Shown piece after piece: positions 1 through 7,690 of a DNA stretch of 13,180 nt; the stretch's first letter is position 1; every line of letters begins with the position of its first letter. Position numbers and translations under genes: made by a program. Source of the stretch: Thermodesulfobacteriota bacterium. GTDB lineage: Bacteria > Desulfobacterota > Desulfobacteria > Desulfobacterales > RPRI01. The stretch lies in contig JAUPLM010000090.1 of assembly GCA_030836965.1 (NCBI GenBank), forward strand, positions 1 to 13,180. The letters are read 5' to 3'. The notes under the pieces are model-generated. The model saw only the letters and a program-made list of their open reading frames with translations, made no database searches and was not told where the DNA came from.

Positions 1-73
1 TACCGCGGACGGGGAAACCTTTGGACAGGTAAAACCGATGAAAATCCCGGAAATTCTGGAGGAAAACAAGTAG
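1..73 (+). CDS. C-terminal end of a probable NuoE/HoxE-like [2Fe-2S] subunit (partial)
   Basis: The frame starting at base 2 is open from the window edge to TAG at 71-73 and encodes 23 residues, including GQVKPMKIPEILEENK. That ending resembles the last strand and helix of NuoE/HoxE/HydC-type thioredoxin-like subunits, which commonly close with a pattern like YGxLTPEKVxEIL. The next gene encodes a NuoF-like protein, and NuoE-like genes usually sit directly before nuoF-like genes, which supports the call. The iron-sulfur cysteines would lie outside the window, so the family cannot be confirmed. If correct, the protein would hold a [2Fe-2S] cluster and dock on the flavoprotein. The tail is short, so another protein family remains possible. 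Confidence 0.45.
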   Translation, partial: TADGETFGQVKPMKIPEILEENK

Positions 74-94
74 CAGGGTTTTTGAACAGATCAC

Positions 95-325
95 CTGAAG
101 CCATGTCAGGGTATGGGCTCATGCGATCTGCCGGAAAATATACAGTGACATAATCAACGCCCCCGGTTGATCGACAAAGATCAGACAGGCAAAGATAAAT
201 AACGGCTTCGTGAGCACTTATCCTCTGAGGCTGTTCGGAACTGATGGATGCGGATTTGTTGCCGTTGCAGAAATAAGGAAAGAATCCGGCGGATCGCATG
301 AGCCCATACCCTGATATGGCTTCAG
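95..325. repeat. Large palindromic element, copy 1 (40-bp arms around a 151-bp core)
   Basis: The left arm (95-134) and right arm (286-325) are reverse complements at 38 of 40 positions. Both mismatches (G105 with T315, T129 with G291) would be G-U pairs in RNA. The core (135-285) contains a small hairpin ATCAAC/GTTGAT at about 153-171 and a conserved pair AACGGC (201-206) and GCCGTT (261-266). The core is clearly related to that of the second copy at 10785-11007, while the arms share no visible similarity with the arms of that copy. No open reading frame of note and no transposase is present. The element fills most of the gap between the NuoE-like tail and the hoxF-like gene. It could be a non-autonomous mobile element, a structured RNA or both. 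Confidence 0.85.
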
Positions 326-403
326 ATTAGGCGTTATGCAACTTTCTCACAGAGCTGATTATTTAAGAGTTTATCAACCTTTTTAAAGAGAGGGAGAACT
401 CGG

Positions 404-3400
404 ATGAATCGATTAACTCCTGAAAGCCTGAACAAGCTTAGTTCCGAGATGAACCGTTTCATGGCCGTCCGTTTCATAGACGATATTCCCGCAGGGCGTC
501 CGGTTTATCCTTATCATCTGATGATTTGCGGTGGTACAGGCTGTCATGCATCCAAAAGTATGGAAATAGTCCACCGCCTTGCCGACGCAATTGAACGGAG
601 GCAAATCGGGGATAAGGTAATTATTATCGAGACAGGCTGCAACGGATTCTGTGCTCAGGGGCCGGTCATGGTTGTCTACCCCGGTGGCATTTTTTATGAG
701 TACCTGAAAGCCGACCATGTCGATGAAATACTTGACCGGCATATTCTTAAAGGTGATCCCGTTGAAAATTTCATGTATCACGATCCTGTCACCGGCCGCG
801 TTATCCCCCGTTTGAAGGATATCCCGTTCTTTTCCATGCAGCAGACCCGGGTACTGAGAAACAAGGGGTTAATAGCAGCCGAGCGTATTGATGAATACAT
901 AGGAACCGGCGGGTACCTGGGTGCATGTAAAGCGCTTTTTGAAATGAATTCCGAGGATATTGTAAAAGAGATCAAGATTTCAGGCCTGCGCGGGCGTGGC
1001 GGCGCAGGATTTCCCACCGGTCTGAAATGGGAATTTGCCAGCCGTTCACCGGGTCCGGTCAAATACATTCTCTGCAATGCCGATGAAGGTGATCCGGGAG
1101 CGTTCATGGACCGGAGCGTGCTTGAGGCCGACCCCAATTCAGTTCTTGAAGGCATGATTATCGCGGCCAAGGCAATCGGATCTCATCAGGGGTATATATA
1201 CTGCCGGGCTGAATATCCGCTTGCCGTCAAACGGCTCAATATCGCCATCGAACAGGCACGCCATTACGGTCTTCTCGGGAAAGATATACTGGGTTCGGGT
1301 TTTGACTTTGACCTTGAGATATACAGGGGCGCCGGAGCTTTTGTATGCGGAGAGGAAACAGCTCTTATGACCTCTATCGAGGGGAAGCGGGGCACACCCC
1401 GTCCAAGGCCGCCATTCCCGGCCGTTTCCGGTTTATGGAAAAAACCGACTGTTTTAAACAATGTCGAAACTCTGGCCAGCGTGGCACAAATCATCATTCA
1501 CGGAGGGAAATGGTATGCGGAGCTTGGTACCTTGCGCAGCAAGGGATCCAAAATCTTCGCCGTTACCGGAGACGTCAACAATGTCGGGCTGGTTGAAGTT
1601 CCTATGGGAACTGCTCTGGGCGATATTATCTTCGATATTGCAGGCGGCATTCCGAAAGGGAAAAAGTTCAAAGCCGTGCAGCTTGGAGGTCCTTCCGGAG
1701 GTTGTATACCGGGGCAGCATCTGAACACGCCTGTTGATTATGAGTCGCTTACCCAGCTTGGAGCGATCATGGGATCCGGCGGCATGATCGTAATGAATGA
1801 AGACAAATGCATGGTGGATGTCGCGCGGTTTTTCATGGATTTTTGCGCCGATGAGTCTTGCGGCAAATGCACTCCGTGCCGGGTGGGAACACGCAAGATG
1901 CTCGAAGTGCTTACCAGGATCTGCGAAGGCAAAGGCAGGTCCGGAGACATTGAAACCCTGGAGAGGTGGGCGGATATAATGCGTAATACCGCTTTGTGCG
2001 GTCTCGGCCAAACGGCTTCCAATCCTGTGCTTTCCACGCTCAGGTATTTCCGCCATGAATATGAATCCCATATCCTGGAGAAACGATGCCCGGCAGTTGT
2101 ATGTGCCGGAATTTTCGATGCTCCATGCAAGCATGCCTGTCCGGTCGGCATGGATATACCCGACTATATAGCGCTGATCCGGGAGAACAGAATAGAGGAT
2201 GCATACAAGGTGCTGTTAAAAACCAATCCGTTTCCAAGCATCTGCGGGCGGGTCTGCGAACACCGCTGCGAGCTGAAATGCAGACGATCCATGATGGATG
2301 AACCTATCAGCATAAAATACCTTAAACGATATATAACAGATCATGCGGGGAGGCCGCCCGTCAAGTCTGCGGCTGTGACGCGCAAGGAAAAGATTGCCGT
2401 CATCGGCGCAGGTCCGTCAGGACTGACTGCCGCCAGGGATCTGGCTATGCGCGGCTACAGGGTAACAATTTTTGACCAGTCCCCCGAGGCCGGTGGAATG
2501 CTGAGATGGGCCATTCCTGCTTACCGCCTTCCCCGTGATGTGCTCCGGCGGGAAATTCAGGACATCTTTGATCTGGGAGTCGAATTTAAGGGAAATATCT
2601 GCATCGGCAGAGATCTTTCGTGGGAGGAGATTGCAGGCCGGTTTCAGGCGGTATATCTGGCCATCGGCGCTCAGCGGAGCGCTGCGGCTGATTTGCAAAG
2701 TATCGAAGGTGTCCGTGTGTCAGGCGCGGTAGAGTATCTCAGGGAGTATAATCTCGGTCACAATCCGTATACCGGCCGGAAGGTCGTGGTTGTCGGCGGA
2801 GGTAATGCGGCTATCGATGCAGCCCGCTGCGCTGTCAGGCTGGGAGCTGAAGATGCGGCCATTCTCTATCGTCGCCAGAAAGCCGATATGCCGGCTCAGC
2901 CGGACGAGATTCTGGCAGCGGAACAGGAGGGTGTCCGGATATGCGTCATGGGCGCTCCCCTGCGGTTTGAAGAAACGGCAGGCCCGCTGAAAAAACTTAT
3001 CTGCCAGCGTATGACCCTCGGTGAATTTGACGCCGGCGCGAGACGAAAACCGGTTCCGGCAACAGGTGATCAGTTTGTGATGGAAACAGATCATGTCATA
3101 CTTGCAATAGGACAACAACTTGATGTTGCAGGTGACATACGAAGCACCGGGGTGGGGATCAGCCGCAGAGGCCTGATCGAAATTATGCCTGACAAAAAAA
3201 GCCGGACTGCGGGAACGATGATATTTGCAGGTGGAGATGCTGTCAGGGGGCCTGATACGGTAATCGGCGCTATTTCCGACGGCCACGCGGCTGCCGTAGA
3301 AATAGATTCGGCCATACGGGAAAGAAACGCGGAACCTGCCTATGAGCCGCCCCAGCCGGAAGCAATTGTAATTCCCGGATTACCGGAAGCTCAGACCGAA

Positions 3401-3556
3401 TCAAAACCAAGGGTATCAATGCCCGAAGCCGATCCGGCTCAACGTAAAACGGATTTCAGGGAGGTTGAGCTCGGATTTACTTCCGGTGCGGCGCTTGAAG
3501 AGGCCGGTCGCTGTCTCCGGTGCAATCTTAAGGAAGTTGAAGCCGGGGAATCCTGA
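404..3556 (+). CDS. hoxF: HoxF/NuoF-like flavoprotein fused to a GltD/NfnB-like NAD(P)-binding module
   Basis: This is the diaphorase subunit of a soluble hydrogenase, 1050 residues, far longer than a plain NuoF (about 430-600). Residues 37-115 form a thioredoxin-like [2Fe-2S] domain with C42, C47, C79 and C83. The NuoF core follows: FMN/NADH motifs GLRGRGGAGFPTGLKW (194-209), CNADEGDPGAF (224-234) and CGEETA (315-320), an SLBB region, then the [4Fe-4S] motif ESCGKCTPCR with C486, C489, C492 and a later C532. From about 560 comes a GltD/NfnB-like part: eight cysteines (562, 567, 575, 579, 614, 618, 622, 626) suited to two [4Fe-4S] clusters, an FAD motif GAGPSG (668-673), a second Rossmann motif VVGGGNAAIDAA (796-807) and the FAD-closing GGDAVRGPDTVIGAI (943-957). 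A terminal CxxC is at 1037-1040. The start ATG follows AGGGAG (391-396) by 7 bases. NADH oxidation or NAD reduction is expected from the NuoF part. In NfnB the GltD-like part carries the bifurcating FAD and binds NADPH; the same role here is inference. Confidence 0.9.
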   Translation: MNRLTPESLNKLSSEMNRFMAVRFIDDIPAGRPVYPYHLMICGGTGCHASKSMEIVHRLADAIERRQIGDKVIIIETGCNGFCAQGPVMVVYPGGIFYEYLKADHVDEILDRHILKGDPVENFMYHDPVTGRVIPRLKDIPFFSMQQTRVLRNKGLIAAERIDEYIGTGGYLGACKALFEMNSEDIVKEIKISGLRGRGGAGFPTGLKWEFASRSPGPVKYILCNADEGDPGAFMDRSVLEADPNSVLEGMIIAAKAIGSHQGYIYCRAEYPLAVKRLNIAIEQARHYGLLGKDILGSGFDFDLEIYRGAGAFVCGEETALMTSIEGKRGTPRPRPPFPAVSGLWKKPTVLNNVETLASVAQIIIHGGKWYAELGTLRSKGSKIFAVTGDVNNVGLVEVPMGTALGDIIFDIAGGIPKGKKFKAVQLGGPSGGCIPGQHLNTPVDYESLTQLGAIMGSGGMIVMNEDKCMVDVARFFMDFCADESCGKCTPCRVGTRKMLEVLTRICEGKGRSGDIETLERWADIMRNTALCGLGQTASNPVLSTLRYFRHEYESHILEKRCPAVVCAGIFDAPCKHACPVGMDIPDYIALIRENRIEDAYKVLLKTNPFPSICGRVCEHRCELKCRRSMMDEPISIKYLKRYITDHAGRPPVKSAAVTRKEKIAVIGAGPSGLTAARDLAMRGYRVTIFDQSPEAGGMLRWAIPAYRLPRDVLRREIQDIFDLGVEFKGNICIGRDLSWEEIAGRFQAVYLAIGAQRSAAADLQSIEGVRVSGAVEYLREYNLGHNPYTGRKVVVVGGGNAAIDAARCAVRLGAEDAAILYRRQKADMPAQPDEILAAEQEGVRICVMGAPLRFEETAGPLKKLICQRMTLGEFDAGARRKPVPATGDQFVMETDHVILAIGQQLDVAGDIRSTGVGISRRGLIEIMPDKKSRTAGTMIFAGGDAVRGPDTVIGAISDGHAAAVEIDSAIRERNAEPAYEPPQPEAIVIPGLPEAQTESKPRVSMPEADPAQRKTDFREVELGFTSGAALEEAGRCLRCNLKEVEAGES

Positions 3557-3605
3557 ACTTATCGCAAAGCAGGCAGGCTGTTAATACGCAAAGGAGAAAA
3601 TGTAA

Positions 3606-5675
3606 ATGGAAAATATTCCAAAGCAGGTAAACGTGACTATTGACGGTTTCCGGTTATCTGTTCCGGAAGGAATGACGATCCTGGAAGCCGCCCGTGAAAA
3701 CAACATCCGGATACCTACCCTTTGCCATCATCCTGCGTTGTCGGCATGGGGCGGATGCCGCCTGTGCGTTGTTCAGGTGGATGGCAGTCCCAAACTTGCA
3801 GCAAGTTGCGTTATGCCGGTGCGTGATGGAATGACGGTCATTACGAACAGCAGCAATATCATTGCCGCACGCCGCACGATTCTGGAGTTTCTGTTTGCCG
3901 AGCGGAATCACTATTGCATGTTCTGTTCCCAGAGCGGGGATTGCGAATTACAGGCGCTGGCATATGAACTGCAGATGGATCATCTCACAGTGCCTAACTC
4001 CTATGAGCAGTTCCCCGTTGATATTACAAGTGAATATATGGCGATTGACCATAATCGCTGTGTGCTTTGCGGACGATGCGTTCGTGCCTGCCGTGAGATT
4101 GCTGGAGCATATGTTCTCAATTATCAGGGACGCGGCATACGGAATCAGGTTACTTTTGACCTTGATGTGAGCCGGGGTGAATCCTCCTGCATGGGCTGCG
4201 GGGCATGCCTGCAGGTTTGTCCCACCGGAGCTATTTTTAACCGCTACCGTACTCATCGTACGGTGAAAGGACATCCTAAAGAGAAACTTATAGCCTCGGA
4301 TGCTTTTTGTCCCAATTGCGGCCTGATGTGCGAAACTCGCACTATTACGGAGGATAATCAGCTGATCCGGATTGACGGCCTTATCACGCCCGGCATCCTG
4401 GGTCCCGAGCGCGGCCAATTGTGCGTAAAAGGACGCTTTGAGCCTCTGAAAACCCCGGGTAAACGACTATTTTACCCTATGATCAGGGAAGATGACGGCA
4501 TATGGAAGAAGGTCTCGTGGAAAGCGGCCATGGATCTGGTAGAAAAGAGTATGAGTACAAGAAAAAAGGGGACGTTCGGGCTGGCTTCCAGCCGATGCGC
4601 CAACGAACATCTCATGATATTCCGTGATCTCATGCTTAAAGGCTGGGCGGCCGATTCACTGGATACTCTTGACGGCCGTTCCCTCAGAAATCTGGCCGGC
4701 GCATGGAAAGAGATGGGGAAGACTTTTCTTGGACTGAAAGAGGCTCCCTGGCAGCGCATATCCGATGCAGACCATATTTTTATAGATGGCGCAGATTCTT
4801 TTAAAACCCAGCCGCTGATAGGAGGATTGATAAGGCGGGCGATTATCGAAAAAGGAAGTACTGCGTTTACTATCGGAACAAATGATCCGGTCAGCCCCTG
4901 GAGTACCGGTTTTGTGCCTGTGGCTGCCGGAAATGAACAGCCCGTAATGGCGGCATTCCTGGCTCAGTCGCTCAGAATCCATACTCCTCAACTGTCGCCG
5001 GGCTGGGAACCGGTTCTTTCAGAGATGAAAAAGTTAAATGTGCAGAGCTGTCTGGATCAGGCCGGTATGGATGATTCCGCAAAAGCAGCGTTTATGGCTG
5101 CGGTTGATGCATTTGTGAAGAGCAGGAATCCGATAATCATTGCAGGGAAGGAAATTACCGATCTGCCGCAGAACGGCAGTTTATGCCATCTGATGCTCCT
5201 GTCGCTGCTCAAGGGTATTTTGCCTGAAAATGCACTGAGGTTTGTGATTCTCAAAGAAAACGGCAACAGCGCGGGGGCTCTGAGGCTTGCAATACGCTCA
5301 GGAACACCGGCCGGGAGATGGAAGCGCGGACTGATGATGCTGGATGATGAGGATCTCCAGGACTCGCCGGTTCCGGAGCAGCTAACCGGCGCGGAATTTC
5401 TGGCTGTAATAACTCCTTATTTCCCGGAAGCTCTGAAAGATGTCGCTCATGTACTTATTCCGAGGCCTTCATTGCTTGAAGAGGAAGGAACATATACTTC
5501 TCTTGACGGGTATAAAACCCGCACCCTGTATCCTATCCTGAAGAGGCCGAAAGATGTGAGTGAGTCCTGGCAAACTCTGCTGGCTCTGATGCAGCGCACC
5601 GAGTTCCATCCCAGTTATGCAAGGTGGAAAGATATAAGAGAAAGAGTTGCCGGCGAAATGCAATCCGGACTGTAA
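3606..5675 (+). CDS. hoxU: NuoG/HoxU-like iron-sulfur electron-transfer subunit with a molybdopterin-oxidoreductase-like C-terminal region
   Basis: This subunit would wire the flavoprotein to the hydrogenase small subunit. Its N-terminus is a plant-type [2Fe-2S] domain with C40, C51, C54 and C68. Next is a His-Cys [4Fe-4S] site: H102, C104, C107 and C113. The one-residue gap between His and the first Cys is the HoxU-type spacing as I recall it, unlike the three-residue gap of NuoG. Two ferredoxin-type [4Fe-4S] sites follow (C152, C155, C158, C162; C195, C198, C201, C205), then an FdhA-type [4Fe-4S] site (C235, C238, C242, C273). Residues about 290-689 resemble the molybdopterin-binding fold of NuoG and formate dehydrogenases. 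No catalytic Cys or Sec is seen in the expected region around LDGRSLRNL, and the C-terminal dinucleotide-binding domain appears absent, so this part is probably structural. At 689 residues it is much longer than typical HoxU (about 240). AAGGAG at 3591-3596 precedes the ATG by 9 bases. Confidence 0.87.
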   Translation: MENIPKQVNVTIDGFRLSVPEGMTILEAARENNIRIPTLCHHPALSAWGGCRLCVVQVDGSPKLAASCVMPVRDGMTVITNSSNIIAARRTILEFLFAERNHYCMFCSQSGDCELQALAYELQMDHLTVPNSYEQFPVDITSEYMAIDHNRCVLCGRCVRACREIAGAYVLNYQGRGIRNQVTFDLDVSRGESSCMGCGACLQVCPTGAIFNRYRTHRTVKGHPKEKLIASDAFCPNCGLMCETRTITEDNQLIRIDGLITPGILGPERGQLCVKGRFEPLKTPGKRLFYPMIREDDGIWKKVSWKAAMDLVEKSMSTRKKGTFGLASSRCANEHLMIFRDLMLKGWAADSLDTLDGRSLRNLAGAWKEMGKTFLGLKEAPWQRISDADHIFIDGADSFKTQPLIGGLIRRAIIEKGSTAFTIGTNDPVSPWSTGFVPVAAGNEQPVMAAFLAQSLRIHTPQLSPGWEPVLSEMKKLNVQSCLDQAGMDDSAKAAFMAAVDAFVKSRNPIIIAGKEITDLPQNGSLCHLMLLSLLKGILPENALRFVILKENGNSAGALRLAIRSGTPAGRWKRGLMMLDDEDLQDSPVPEQLTGAEFLAVITPYFPEALKDVAHVLIPRPSLLEEEGTYTSLDGYKTRTLYPILKRPKDVSESWQTLLALMQRTEFHPSYARWKDIRERVAGEMQSGL

Positions 5676-5697
5676 ACTGTTTTATGGAGGTGAGTTA

Positions 5698-6243
5698 ATG
5701 ACAAAACCTAAAGTGGCTACTGTATGGTTGGAAGGATGTGCCGGATGCCACATGTCTTTCCTGGATCTGGACGAGAAACTTCCGGATGTGCTTGCGGCTG
5801 TTGATCTTACCGTAAGTCCGGTTACGGACTTCAAGAATTTCGATTTTGGTTCTCTAACAGTGGGAATTATAGAAGGCGGCATCGGCAATAAGGAACAGGA
5901 GGAGGTCGCAGTTAAACTGAGGGAGCATTGCACAATCCTTATCGCGTGGGGCGACTGCGCCGTTTTTGGCGGAATCAATACTCTGCGTAATGCAATTCCG
6001 GTAATGGAACTGATGCGCTATGGCTATCAGGCGACAGCCGGCACGGTTTCGGGTGTTCTGCCGGTCAACGAAGAATTGCCGGTTCTTCTGGATCAGGTGA
6101 TTCCGGTCAATCAGTTGGTAAAGGTGGATGTGTATGTTCCCGGATGTCCGCCTTCTCCGGAAGCCATTGCTTACTGCCTTACGGAAATATTAAAGGGACG
6201 AATGCCGGTCGTCCTTCCCCCGAGCATGATGCACTTTGACTGA
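5698..6243 (+). CDS. hoxY: [NiFe]-hydrogenase small subunit, HoxY-like
   Basis: The 181-residue protein is a short, soluble-type small subunit that would bind the proximal [4Fe-4S] cluster and pass electrons between the Ni-Fe site and the HoxU-like subunit. The four expected ligands are visible: C14 and C17 in WLEGCAGCHMSFLD, C87 in WGDCAVFGG and C150 in VPGCPPSPEAI. There is no twin-arginine signal peptide and no extra ferredoxin-like C-terminal domain, so it is cytoplasmic and of the group 3 type. The chosen ATG is preceded by TGGAGGTGA (5685-5693); an in-frame ATG at 5647 overlaps the upstream gene and lacks this site. It lies 22 bases after the HoxU-like gene and its stop lies just before the large-subunit start, as in one operon. 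Confidence 0.92.
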   Translation: MTKPKVATVWLEGCAGCHMSFLDLDEKLPDVLAAVDLTVSPVTDFKNFDFGSLTVGIIEGGIGNKEQEEVAVKLREHCTILIAWGDCAVFGGINTLRNAIPVMELMRYGYQATAGTVSGVLPVNEELPVLLDQVIPVNQLVKVDVYVPGCPPSPEAIAYCLTEILKGRMPVVLPPSMMHFD

Positions 6244-6256
6244 GGAGACCTATTAT

Positions 6257-7687
6257 ATGAGCGACAATCGAAAAATAACAATAAATCCGATTTCCCGTAT
6301 TGAAGGCCATGGCAAAGTAGTAATCCATCTGGATTCGGACGGCAATGTGGAGGACGCGAAATTTCATGTCACCCAGTTCAGGGGGTATGAACGGTTTTGC
6401 CAGGGCCGGCCTTTTGAGGAAATGCCGATCATAACACAGCGAATCTGCGGAATCTGTCCGGTCAGTCATCAGCTGGCTTCAGCCAAGGCGTGTGATGCCA
6501 TTCTGGGTGTGAGAATTCCTGATACGGCCACGGCACTGAGAAGGCTTATACATATGGGGCAGTTTATCCAGTCGCATGCGCTCCATTTCTTTTATCTTGC
6601 AAGCCCGGATCTGCTTTTCGGATGGGACTCTGATCCTGAGGTGCGTAATGTGGTAGGCGTGATAGGGGCTTATCCGGCGATAGCAAAAAAGGGTATACAT
6701 CTTAGAAAATTCGGCCAGGATGTAATAAGAGCCCTTGGCGGGAAAAGCGTACACCCAGCTTATGCAATTCCGGGAGGCGTTATTAACTGTCTGGCGGAAC
6801 GGGAGAGGGATAATCTCCTGACCGGATTTGCACAGGCCTATGATGCCTGTTATACAGCCCTGGATTTCATCAAGGAATGGCTTGAAAAAAACCGGTTCGA
6901 AATCAAACGGTTTGCCAATTACGAATCGCTCCTGGCCGGCCTTGTGGATGATGCCGGTTGTCCGGATATGTACAACGGCAAGCTGAGGATACGGCACAGC
7001 TCAGGAACTCCCGGGGTGGAGTTTGATCCTGAGGATTACCTGAAATTTATAGCCGAACATGTCGAGAGCTGGTCCTACCTGAAATTCCCTTATTTCAAAG
7101 AGCATGGATTTCCACAAGGTTTTTACCGGGTAGGGCCACTGGCCAGGATCAATATGGCCGATGCGGTGAGCACGCCCAAAGCTCAGGCCGAGTTGCTGAT
7201 ATACAGGGAAAAAACACGCGACGGATTGAGCGGGTCCACTCTTCTGTTTCATTACGCCAGGATGATCGAACTGCTTAACTGCCTGGAAGCAGCCGAAAAA
7301 CTATTGCAGAGCGAAGCCATCTGCGGTACGGATATCCAGAATCGAGGGCATGTTTCAAACAACGAAGGGGTCGGGGTGATCGAGGCTCCTCGCGGAACCC
7401 TCATCCACCATTACAAGGTGGATAAACATGGTGTTATTGAAGACGTAAATCTGATTGTGGCTACAGGACACAATAATTATGCAATGAATCTATCCGTAGG
7501 CATGGTTGCGTAGGAAGATATCCGTGAGGGGCGAGTGCGTGAGGGCATATTAAACCGTATCGAAGGCGCCATCAGGTGTTATGATCCATGCCTTTCCTGC
7601 TCGACCCACGCCCTTGGTCAAATGCCGCTCCATGTCCAGGTTTACAGCAAAGAAGGGCAACTGCTGGTTCAACTTCAAAAGGACTGA
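6257..7687 (+). CDS. hoxH: [NiFe]-hydrogenase large subunit, HoxH-like, interrupted by an in-frame TAG at codon 419
   Basis: This is the catalytic subunit carrying the Ni-Fe(CN)2CO centre. The N-terminal L1 motif [10 protein letters not shown] provides C64 and C67, preceded by [11 protein letters not shown] near the start. The family region [11 protein letters not shown] and [14 protein letters not shown] follows, then a TAG at 7511-7513. Beyond it the same frame continues with [20 protein letters not shown], giving C445 and C448 (L2 motif), the H451-A452 maturation cleavage site, a 25-residue C-terminal peptide and a TGA at 7685-7687, 476 codons in all. The 418-residue product ending at TAG would lack two Ni ligands and be inactive. 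ATG at 6257 follows GAGGAG (6242-6247) by 9 bases; a TTG at 6236 lies inside hoxY and is unlikely. It could be a recent pseudogene, a sequencing error, a read-through or pyrrolysine codon, or a split subunit. Confidence 0.85.
7511..7513 (+). other. In-frame TAG (amber) codon inside hoxH
   Basis: The codon falls between VGMVA and [11 protein letters not shown], 26 codons before the first L2 cysteine. Length and motif spacing on both sides fit an uninterrupted large subunit, so a single-base substitution rather than an indel explains it best; CAG, AAG and GAG are one step away. TAG also appears to end the left-edge gene (71-73) and the universal stress protein gene (11031-11033), so it is not absent as a normal stop here. 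Confidence 0.9.
7514..7687 (+). pseudogene. HoxH C-terminal segment (L2 motif and cleaved tail) downstream of the amber codon
   Basis: These 57 sense codons are in the hoxH frame and fully conserved in character: [16 protein letters not shown] is the canonical L2 box of group 3 large subunits. No further stop or frameshift is present. A GTG at 7535 with GAGGGG (7526-7531) only 3 bases ahead could allow internal initiation, giving a 50-residue peptide with both Ni-binding cysteines, but the spacing is poor. The segment also carries the ribosome binding site of the protease gene. It is marked as a pseudogene piece only because of the upstream stop; it may well be translated as part of hoxH. Confidence 0.6.
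7677..7683 (+). promoter_or_regulatory. Ribosome binding site of the hydrogenase protease gene, inside the hoxH tail
   Basis: AAAAGGA overlaps the last hoxH codons and lies 7 bases before the GTG at 7691. It supports that start over later candidates and implies translational coupling to the end of the full-length hoxH frame, beyond the amber codon. Confidence 0.6.
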
Positions 7688-7690
7688 CAA

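Noticed and set aside
87..329. Target-site duplication CAGAT(C/T)A around palindromic copy 1
   Set aside because: The right copy overlaps the arm, the match is imperfect, and copy 2 shows no equivalent.
313..335. Sigma-54 (-24/-12) promoter before the hoxF-like gene
   Set aside because: The GG and GC doublets are 11 rather than 10 bases apart and the flanks do not fit.
326..345. AGGCGTTATGCAAC beside copy 1 as an integron attC core
   Set aside because: It only loosely resembles attC ends. The paired core sites and cassette structure are missing, and copy 2 has no equivalent.
1454..2134. 226-residue open frame on the - strand inside the hoxF-like gene
   Set aside because: It lies fully opposite a gene with clear conserved motifs, has no recognisable domain, and is explained as an antisense shadow. 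The same holds for the 188-residue frame at 2720-3286.
6236..6256. TTG start extending hoxH by seven residues
   Set aside because: It overlaps the hoxY end; the ATG at 6257 has a good GAGGAG site and a family-like N-terminus.
7685..7687. TGA after the hoxH tail as a selenocysteine codon
   Set aside because: Sec in [NiFeSe] enzymes replaces the first L2 cysteine, which here is a normal TGC. This TGA comes after the cleaved tail and is the stop.
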